Made by a program: the position numbers and the translations under genes. A stretch of 6,056 nucleotides of DNA. Source: an uncultured Phycisphaerales bacterium. Its GTDB lineage: Bacteria > Planctomycetota > Phycisphaerae > UBA1845 > CAIVHJ01. How positions within the stretch are numbered: position 1 is the first letter of the stretch; every line of letters starts with the position of its first letter. The DNA is taken from the NCBI GenBank assembly GCA_903905665.1, contig CAIVHJ010000109.1:1-6056 (forward strand), in the 5' to 3' direction. The notes under the pieces are model-generated. The model was not told where the DNA came from. It ran no database searches and saw only the letters and a list, made by a program, of their open reading frames with translations. Below, one piece after another: positions 1 through 4,864 of this stretch.

Positions 1-1
1 C

Positions 2-61
2 CACCGGAACAAGATGGGATTCATGTTCGACCACGATGACGTCCAAAAGAAAGCCGCATGA
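2..61 (+). CDS. C-terminal fragment of an unidentified protein
   Basis: An open frame enters from the left edge and ends at a TGA at 59-61. The visible residues are HRNKMGFMFDHDDVQKKAA, a charged and hydrophilic tail. There is no recognisable motif in so short a piece, so no function is offered. It shares the strand of all the genes that follow, and about 106 bases separate its stop from the next start, so it may or may not belong to the same transcript. It could also be a chance open frame, because only 19 codons can be seen. Confidence 0.4.
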   Translation, partial: HRNKMGFMFDHDDVQKKAA

Positions 62-97
62 TTCGTTATGCGTTTCTACTTAGATCGTTTAGGCCCG

Positions 98-132
98 TTG
101 CTCTGTAAAAGGCCTCGGGGTAAAGATAGAAT
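98..132 (+). promoter_or_regulatory. Possible weak sigma-70-type promoter
   Basis: The stretch between the upstream stop (61) and the gene at 168 contains TAGAAT at 127-132, a five-of-six match to the -10 consensus, placed to give a short leader of roughly 30 bases. No good -35 hexamer sits at 16-18 bases: the 17-base position reads TGTAAA, and TTGCTC at 98-103 is too far away. A 5-bp inverted repeat, AGGCC 91-95 and GGCCT 111-115, lies in the same gap but has no T-tract and is not a convincing terminator. This is a position guess only. Confidence 0.2.
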
Positions 133-154
133 GAACGCCGTTCCCAACCCGAAT

Positions 155-158
155 GGAG
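155..158 (+). promoter_or_regulatory. Ribosome-binding site (GGAG) that fixes the start at 168
   Basis: GGAG lies 9 bases before the ATG at 168. The in-frame ATG at 153 sits immediately before this motif and has only C-rich sequence upstream (TTCCCAACCC), so 168 is the better start. Confidence 0.6.
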
Positions 159-167
159 CAGAACCAC

Positions 168-641
168 ATGACAGAATCAAATCCAGAATGTTGTCCCCCG
201 TTCGATCCCCAGCCGTGGGATCAAAACGAAGTCACCTGGCAAAATAAAAAATTCGTCAAGGACCGAGTGCGGAGCTTTTTGCATATTCCCCTGAATTTCA
301 GCGGCGTCATGATTCGGAATATGGCCAAAATTCAGGCCGCCGGTGCCGCATCGGCAGAAGTGATTGTTCTTTCGGATGAAAACTCATTGTGGGGCGCCGA
401 TGTGTATATCGCCGTTGCGAAGGATGTCCCCGATGCGCAAATGGCGACGATTTCAGGAACATTTCTGAGCAAGGTCTTCGAGGGACCCTACAAAAACGTC
501 TGCACGTGGATGAAACAGACGAGGGAATATGTGGCCCGGCAAGGCAAAACGCTCAAAAAATTGTATTGTTACTACACGACGTGCCCCAAGTGTGCCAAAA
601 AGTACGGTAAAAATTACGTGGTCATATTGGCGCAGGTATAA
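168..641 (+). CDS. GyrI-like / 'hydrolase' family protein with C-terminal CxxC
   Basis: A soluble 157-residue protein with no signal peptide or membrane segment. I recognise the general pattern of a widespread small bacterial family, often annotated only as 'hydrolase' and resembling the GyrI-like small-molecule-binding fold. The supporting blocks are PWD near residue 16, a W-x3-KxFVKDRV block at about 24-34, FLHIPLNFSGVM at 37-48, the SGTFLSKVFEGPYKNV block at 96-111, and the ending CPKCAKKYGKNYVVILAQV at 139-157. GyrI-like domains bind ligands in a groove between paired alpha/beta repeats; some members hydrolyse small molecules, but the substrate here is unknown. Cys139 and Cys142 form a CxxC just before the last strand and could bind metal or be redox active. 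The start at 168 is chosen from GGAG at 155-158. It is the first of three closely spaced genes with the HD protein (gap 40 bases) and the isochorismatase-like gene. Family recognition is moderately sure; the reaction is not. Confidence 0.8.
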   Translation: MTESNPECCPPFDPQPWDQNEVTWQNKKFVKDRVRSFLHIPLNFSGVMIRNMAKIQAAGAASAEVIVLSDENSLWGADVYIAVAKDVPDAQMATISGTFLSKVFEGPYKNVCTWMKQTREYVARQGKTLKKLYCYYTTCPKCAKKYGKNYVVILAQV

Positions 642-644
642 ACC

Positions 645-672
645 GAAAATTGAAAATGGAAAACTGAAATGG
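645..672 (+). repeat. Imperfect 7-bp tandem repeat (GAAAATT type, four units)
   Basis: Four consecutive heptamers read GAAAATT, GAAAATG, GAAAACT and GAAATGG. They begin three bases after the stop of the GyrI-like gene, and the last unit runs into the G-run used as ribosome-binding site by the HD gene. The array fills most of the 40-base spacer. A-rich heptad arrays of this kind occur between genes in some environmental bacterial genomes. Whether it spreads, is structured in RNA, or simply tunes spacing cannot be told from one copy. Confidence 0.6.
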
Positions 673-681
673 GGGTTTCTG

Positions 682-1230
682 ATGCGTGACGAAATCAAGG
701 AGATGCTTCCCCAGTTAGAAGAAATCAAGGATGCCAGACTGCGCGAAAAGGTCGTGGCGGTTTGGGAAGATGCGATGACGTCCAACGGCTGGACGAGGGC
801 GGAGTTGGAAGCCATTCCGTTCACGCTCCTGGCAGGCAACATCGACATGCAATATCTCGAACATGTACGGTGCTGCGCGCAAATGTGCATCGCCGTATCG
901 GAAGTGCTCAAAGAGATTTGGGGTTCCCGAATGCCGATCCAGCGCGACCACCTGATCGCCGGAGCACTGCTTGCCGACGTGGGCAAACTGGTTGAATACG
1001 ATCGCAAGGACGGCAAAGTCGTCAAAGGTCATCGCGGCGACATGCTGCGGCATCCGTTCAGCGGCGTGGGTTTGTGCTGGAAGCACGGCCTGCCGGATGA
1101 AGTCATGCACATCGTGGCGACTCACAGCAAAGAGGGCGACCACGTGCAGCGCACGCCCGAATCGCTAATCTTCCACCACGTGGACTTCATCGACTTCGAC
1201 ATCGCGTGCTTCTTCGGAAAGAAGAAGTAA
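682..1230 (+). CDS. Small HD-domain protein with variant (AD) metal motif
   Basis: A 182-residue soluble protein. The pattern LIAGALLADVGKLVEY at 91-106 matches the core helix of HD-superfamily phosphohydrolases (usually ALLHDIGK), but the His is replaced by Ala98 and only Asp99 of the HD pair remains. Other candidate ligands are His61 on the first core helix, His124 in RHPFSG, His148 in ATHSKEGD, His165/His166, and Asp168 or Asp171 in HHVDFIDFD. HD proteins usually hydrolyse phosphate esters, nucleotides or cyclic nucleotides with bound metal, and some act as oxygenases; no substrate can be assigned here. The open frame extends back to 529 inside the preceding gene, but that part overlaps a real gene. 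ATG 682 has a G-run (671-675) at 6 bases, so it is preferred. The gene follows the GyrI-like gene after 40 bases and precedes the isochorismatase-like gene by 93. HD fold assignment is good; catalytic competence is uncertain. Confidence 0.85.
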   Translation: MRDEIKEMLPQLEEIKDARLREKVVAVWEDAMTSNGWTRAELEAIPFTLLAGNIDMQYLEHVRCCAQMCIAVSEVLKEIWGSRMPIQRDHLIAGALLADVGKLVEYDRKDGKVVKGHRGDMLRHPFSGVGLCWKHGLPDEVMHIVATHSKEGDHVQRTPESLIFHHVDFIDFDIACFFGKKK

Positions 1231-1310
1231 CCGCCGCACGTGGACTCTGGTGTTTACATCCGGTTTGCCGATTCAAGCCGCGGTTGCGGAAGGGCGCGAA
1301 CCATCTGCGC

Positions 1311-1316
1311 GAGGGG
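1311..1316 (+). promoter_or_regulatory. Ribosome-binding site (GAGGGG) that fixes the start at 1324
   Basis: GAGGGG lies 7 bases before the ATG at 1324. The in-frame ATG at 1318 is only 1 base from the motif, and the in-frame GTG at 1240 would add 28 residues rich in Arg and Cys with no family resemblance, so 1324 is chosen. Confidence 0.6.
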
Positions 1317-1323
1317 AATGATC

Positions 1324-1980
1324 ATGGGAAAGTTTTACGTGACGCAGGATACGTTGGCGGATCGAACGCGGGAATGGATCAGTCGAATCCGGCGGTATCA
1401 GCAGCACGAATTGAAGCTGAACGTCGATCGAGCGGCGCTGCTGGTGATCGACATGCAGGTTTTTTTTCTGGAATCCCAGTCACCCACTTTTACGTGCGGT
1501 GGTTTGGCGATCCTCCCAAACGTCGGTCGTCTTGTTCGGGCTTTTCGACGAGCGGGACGACCGGTGATTTTCACGCGGCACGTTCATCACCCGAATAAAC
1601 TCGACGCGGGAATCATGGAGTGGTGGTGGGAGGGAATGTGTCTTGAAGGCAGCCCAGAAAGCGAGATTCACCCGGATCTCAAACCGCTTCCCGACGAGAA
1701 GATCGTTCTCAAGCATCGGTATTCCGCCTTTTATAACACCGACCTCGAAACCGTTTTGCGATGCCTGAAAATCGAGGACATCGTGATTTCCGGCGTGATG
1801 ACGAATCTTTGCTGCGAATCCACGGCGAGGGACGCCTACTTTCGGGACTACCGCGTTTTCTTTTTGGCGGATGGAACCGGAACCGTCGAAGAAGAAATGC
1901 ATGAGGCCAGCCTGATGAATCTGGCTTTCGGATTCGCCTGTGTGACGCCTTCTCAAACGATCCTCGATGCGTTATCGTAA
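1324..1980 (+). CDS. Isochorismatase-family cysteine hydrolase
   Basis: A 218-residue cytosolic protein with the full signature of the isochorismatase-like hydrolases, a Rossmann-like alpha/beta fold in which Asp, Lys and Cys form the active site. Asp43 is in LLVIDMQ (39-45), Lys130 in VLKHRYSAF (128-136), and Cys163 in SGVMTNLCCESTARDA (156-171); the GVMT stretch at 157-160 is where the family's cis-peptide bond lies. A second Cys164 follows the nucleophile, where Val is common. The family includes isochorismatase, nicotinamidase, N-carbamoylsarcosine amidase and various amidases. The insert MEWWWEGM at 98-105 is a possible substrate-pocket feature, and no substrate can be named. Length is typical of the family. 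It lies 93 bases after the HD gene, and its frame ends 97 bases before the preferred start of the lipoprotein gene. Eight consecutive T bases at 1460-1467, just after the catalytic Asp codon, form a slippage-prone tract. Confidence 0.93.
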   Translation: MGKFYVTQDTLADRTREWISRIRRYQQHELKLNVDRAALLVIDMQVFFLESQSPTFTCGGLAILPNVGRLVRAFRRAGRPVIFTRHVHHPNKLDAGIMEWWWEGMCLEGSPESEIHPDLKPLPDEKIVLKHRYSAFYNTDLETVLRCLKIEDIVISGVMTNLCCESTARDAYFRDYRVFFLADGTGTVEEEMHEASLMNLAFGFACVTPSQTILDALS

Positions 1981-2077
1981 TGTATATCCCGTTTCACAAG
2001 TTCTTCTTTACGATGGAGTGGTTTACTTGAGCTCTTTTTGGGACATCGCACGGACTGCAAAACACGGTTCGTTGACC

Positions 2078-3088
2078 GTGAAATTCCAACGCTGGGGGAT
2101 TTTTGCGGGAACGTGGCTGTGTTTCGTCGTCTTGATCGGAGGATGCGGCGACCTGCGTATGCTTCGCTACCGGGACGATGCGTTTTTGCAGAGTTATCAC
2201 TATACGCTGGGCGAAAAATACATCACCGTGGACGGTTTGCGGATGTGCTATCAGGAATTCGGGGAGGGGCCGAATGTTCTGATCCTTCCGGGGTTGGGGA
2301 CTTCGATCGATTTTTGGCAGCGAAATGTTCCGGCGCTGGCGGAGCATTTTCACGTCGTGGCGGTTGATCTGCCGGGTTTCGGAAAATCGGACAAGCCCGA
2401 TGCCGACTATGAGTTATCGTGGATCGGTGACCGGATTTTGGCCTTCATGGATGCCATGAAAATGGAGCGTGCCAGTCTGATCGGCGGGTCGATGGGCGGT
2501 CATCTGGGGTTGTTGCTGGCCCTGGATTATCCGGATCGGGTGGACAAACTCGTCATGATGGGTTCCACGGGAGCTTGGCCGCCGCCATCCTCCATCATGG
2601 ATCTGGGAATCAAATTGTTGTGGAATGAATGGCTGGTGAGGAACTACATGCAAGAACACTGGATGGAAATATACCCCATGATGTTCAAGCATGAGTCCGA
2701 ACTGACGCAGCGGTTGTTTCATTATCAGATGGCTCTTCGAGCCGCCTCAGGGCAGTATGCTCCCGAAGGGCAGGCTTCGGCCCGGGCGCTGCGCAGCATT
2801 TTTTATCATACCTGTCGTCATCGGCTTTCGGAACTTCGGGCACCATTGCTGCTGATCTGGGGCGAAGAAGATGCCATCCACCCCACCGAAGACGGCCTCT
2901 ATATTCGCATGCACACACCGGATTCCAGACTGGTTATGGTGTCGAATTCCGGGCATGAAGTGATGATTGATCAAACGGATGTTTTCAATCGTGTCGTGGG
3001 TGATTTTCTACAATTCGGTACGTCCGCCGTGGAAGATCACTTCGACGAAACCTCCGTCGAATCCTCCAATGATTCTCTCCTGCCGTAA
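2078..3088 (+). CDS. Alpha/beta-hydrolase-fold lipoprotein
   Basis: A predicted envelope-bound serine hydrolase of 336 residues. Starting from GTG 2078, the N-terminus is a textbook lipoprotein signal: basic MKFQRW, a hydrophobic run 7-20, then a lipobox ending LIGGC with Cys23 as the lipidated residue. After a linker, the fold begins near residue 47 (KYITVDGLRMCYQEFGEG). The oxyanion region is PGLG at 71-74, the nucleophile elbow is GGSMGG with Ser138, the acid is probably Asp265 in WGEEDAIHP, and the base is His293 in SNSGHEVMID. The cap region (about 167-235) is rich in Met, Trp and aromatics. The C-terminal 20 or so residues are acidic and Ser-rich. The family covers esterases, lipases, haloalkane dehalogenases and C-C hydrolases, so the substrate is open. 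Other in-frame starts are ATG 1967 (overlaps the previous stop by 14 bases, poor ribosome site) and TTG 2027 (GGAG at 2015-2018). Both would give an unusually long stretch before the hydrophobic run, so 2078 is preferred although no strong ribosome site precedes it. Confidence 0.88.
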   Translation: MKFQRWGIFAGTWLCFVVLIGGCGDLRMLRYRDDAFLQSYHYTLGEKYITVDGLRMCYQEFGEGPNVLILPGLGTSIDFWQRNVPALAEHFHVVAVDLPGFGKSDKPDADYELSWIGDRILAFMDAMKMERASLIGGSMGGHLGLLLALDYPDRVDKLVMMGSTGAWPPPSSIMDLGIKLLWNEWLVRNYMQEHWMEIYPMMFKHESELTQRLFHYQMALRAASGQYAPEGQASARALRSIFYHTCRHRLSELRAPLLLIWGEEDAIHPTEDGLYIRMHTPDSRLVMVSNSGHEVMIDQTDVFNRVVGDFLQFGTSAVEDHFDETSVESSNDSLLP

Positions 3089-3297
3089 TCGCAACCCCCG
3101 TCGAGCACCGGAGGATCCTCTCGTATATGAACGAACCGCCGGTCACCGAACAACACACAGGCATGCTTCAATCCTCGCGAAGTTTGAACCCATAACCCTT
3201 TTCGCCCGGCGACGGTGTTTTTCGCATTCAAAAAATGGTAAGATTCCCCGTGCGCCGATCGTTTGGACACAGGGGCCGGCGTGAGGACGTTGCGCTG
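3089..3297 (+). other. 209-base intergenic region, no gene seen
   Basis: This is the longest gap in the window. It contains a perfect 10-base palindrome (GAGGATCCTC, 3111-3120), which is of a size expected by chance. A weak stem is possible at 3203-3206 with 3214-3217, including a G-T pair, followed by five T bases (3218-3222); it might end transcription of the lipoprotein gene but is too short to call. The extended -10-like element at 3236-3244 lies near its right end. No small open frame with a ribosome site was noticed. Confidence 0.5.
3236..3244 (+). promoter_or_regulatory. Possible extended -10 promoter element for the phosphatase-glycosyltransferase pair
   Basis: TGG followed by TAAGAT fits the TGn-extended -10 form, with four of six matches to TATAAT. 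No good -35 is present at the normal distance (TGTTTT at 3216-3221). It would give a leader of about 45 bases before the ATG at 3298. The long gap upstream makes a promoter here reasonable, but the exact placement is a guess. Confidence 0.22.
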
Positions 3298-4851
3298 ATG
3301 AAAACAAGATCAAAAATCATCGGAATCGGGTTGGTGGTCGTGATGCTTACGGTAGCGGTACTGATGGTCACGACGCCGTTGGGATCGCTGGTGACGGGGC
3401 GCTATACGATCGAAGGAACCGTCACCTGGATAGATGCTGTACACGGGTCCGCCTCGATCGAGTTTGTGAGTCCGACCAATCATCACCGCGTCGAGATATT
3501 GAGTCACATTCCGACGGATTGCCTCATCCAGCGGGAACATCAAAAAATCCAACTCGGCGATATTGTTCCGGGGGATCGTGTGATCGTCCATGGACGATCG
3601 AAACACAAACAACTCGTTCCGCTGACGGTTCAGGTTTTGCCTCGAACCACCGCAACATCCATTCGAGAGCCGGAGAGTCCCGGTGCGTCGGAATCGCCGG
3701 TTTCATTCGGACCCATCGCAGCGGGTCCGATGATCCAGATGCTGGAACCACACGGTTTCACGCTGGTGGGTCAGGGCCCCACCGATGAAATCCTGACCCT
3801 CGAAGTCAAGAAATCAGATGGTTCATATACGCAGGCATTCGAAGCGAAACCGATCCGTGGGCGCTACGAGTGTTCCATTGACGGACTTCAACCGGCTACG
3901 CAGTATGATTACGCGGTGCGGAGAACAAAAAACTCCTCGAACGAATCCATCGCCACCGGTCAGGTTCAAACCGCACCGGAACCCGGCACGCCATTTTCCT
4001 TCATGGCCTTCGGAGACAGTGGAGAAGCCAACGAAGCCCAGTATGCGTTGGCGAAAGTCATGGAGAAGTACCCCGTGCCGCTGATCATCCACACGGGGGA
4101 TTTGGTTTATCCTTCGGGTGCGGCGTCGGAATACGTTCGCAGGTTTTACGATCCTTACCGCGAGTTGCTTCGGCGGTCTGCGTTTTATCCTGTGGCGGGA
4201 AATCATGATTATGACGACACGCTCGGCGCGCCGATGTGGGCTGCATTTGTCTTGCCGAGAAACGGGCCGACAGGCAGCGTTCCCGAAGAACATTATTGGT
4301 TTGATTTTGGCGATGTACGGTTTGTGGGGATCAACAGCAATCGTTCGTATGAGACGTTGCGGGACGTGGTTGCGCCCTGGCTTGAGAAAGTTTTGGCGGA
4401 TGCGGGAAATCGGTGGAAGGTCGTGTTCTTTCACCATCCCGCCTACGCCCACGGCAAATATCCGCCGTCCGGAAAAATTCGGACTTTGCTGGTCCCGATT
4501 TTTGACCGGTATCAGGTCGATCTGGTCCTGAACGGTCATGATCACATGTATCAAAGAACTTACCCACTGCGTCAGGAGCAGGTCGTCACTCGCGATTCGG
4601 CGCACGTTTCAGCCGGAAACGGGACGGTGTACGTCGTGACAGCTGCCGGCGGTTCAGACCTGTACGCCATTTCCACCGAACCCGTTGACTGGATGTACAA
4701 ACAGGACAATACGCAACGCAGTTTTACGATCGTCGATGTGACCGGTAATGAATTGAAAGTCCGACAAATCGGAATGGACGACCGGATGATTGACGAATTT
4801 TCTATCGAGCGACCTGCGACGGCTGCCCCGCCGTCCGAGCCGCCGCCATAA
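3298..4851 (+). CDS. Membrane-anchored purple-acid-phosphatase-like metallophosphoesterase
   Basis: A 517-residue protein. Residues 7-26 form one hydrophobic segment after a basic start (MKTRSK), with no clear signal-peptidase site, so it is probably an anchor with the rest outside the cytoplasm. Residues about 36-114 form a beta-rich domain (GTVTWIDAVHG ... GDIVPGDRVIVHG), resembling small OB-like domains. Residues about 145-227 look like the fibronectin-III-like N-terminal domain of purple acid phosphatases (IDGLQPATQYDYAV). The catalytic domain, about 233-455, carries all five family blocks: GDSG (Asp240), GDLVY (Asp268, Tyr271), GNHD (Asn302), VVFFHH (His379) and GHDH (His414, His416). 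These residues bind the two metals that hydrolyse phosphomonoesters; the physiological substrate is unknown. A Pro-rich tail ends the protein. ATG 3298 is preferred to ATG 3235: GAGG at 3283-3286 precedes it and the hydrophobic segment then sits at the N-terminus. The gene is followed after 13 bases by the glycosyltransferase, indicating an operon. Confidence 0.93.
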   Translation: MKTRSKIIGIGLVVVMLTVAVLMVTTPLGSLVTGRYTIEGTVTWIDAVHGSASIEFVSPTNHHRVEILSHIPTDCLIQREHQKIQLGDIVPGDRVIVHGRSKHKQLVPLTVQVLPRTTATSIREPESPGASESPVSFGPIAAGPMIQMLEPHGFTLVGQGPTDEILTLEVKKSDGSYTQAFEAKPIRGRYECSIDGLQPATQYDYAVRRTKNSSNESIATGQVQTAPEPGTPFSFMAFGDSGEANEAQYALAKVMEKYPVPLIIHTGDLVYPSGAASEYVRRFYDPYRELLRRSAFYPVAGNHDYDDTLGAPMWAAFVLPRNGPTGSVPEEHYWFDFGDVRFVGINSNRSYETLRDVVAPWLEKVLADAGNRWKVVFFHHPAYAHGKYPPSGKIRTLLVPIFDRYQVDLVLNGHDHMYQRTYPLRQEQVVTRDSAHVSAGNGTVYVVTAAGGSDLYAISTEPVDWMYKQDNTQRSFTIVDVTGNELKVRQIGMDDRMIDEFSIERPATAAPPSEPPP

Positions 4852-4854
4852 GGA
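4850..4854 (+). promoter_or_regulatory. Ribosome-binding site (AAGGA) overlapping the upstream stop codon
   Basis: AAGGA shares bases with the TAA at 4849-4851 and lies 10 bases before the ATG at 4865. Ribosomes finishing the phosphatase would end on this site, which suggests linked translation of the two genes. Confidence 0.5.
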
Positions 4855-4864
4855 ACAATACCCG

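Noticed and set aside
91..115. An AGGCC/GGCCT inverted repeat as a possible terminator
   Set aside because: The stem is only 5 bp with a 15-base loop and no T-run follows.
529..681. An upstream extension of the HD gene
   Set aside because: The frame is open but overlaps the coding region of the GyrI-like gene. The translation is Lys/Arg-rich without HD-family resemblance, and a better start with a G-run exists at 682.
453..1025. A 190-codon minus-strand open frame across the first two genes
   Set aside because: It is antisense to both the GyrI-like and HD genes, which have clear family patterns. Its translation is low-complexity and Ser/Arg-rich.
1206..1598. A 130-codon + strand open frame over the start of the isochorismatase-like gene
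   Set aside because: It is in a different frame from a gene with a complete Asp-Lys-Cys signature, has no ribosome site, and its translation lacks any family pattern.
3111..3120. A perfect 10-bp palindrome (GAGGATCCTC) in the intergenic gap
   Set aside because: Several palindromes of this length are expected by chance in 6 kb, it is not repeated in the window, and no adjacent T-tract or promoter gives it a role.
3203..3222. A possible intrinsic terminator before the phosphatase gene
   Set aside because: The stem is four pairs, including one G-T pair, with a 7-base loop. Five T bases follow, but the stem is too weak to call.
3823..4605. A 260-codon open frame on the minus strand
   Set aside because: It lies fully inside the metallophosphoesterase gene, whose five catalytic blocks are intact. 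The minus-strand translation is Arg/Pro-rich with no motif, typical of an antisense shadow.
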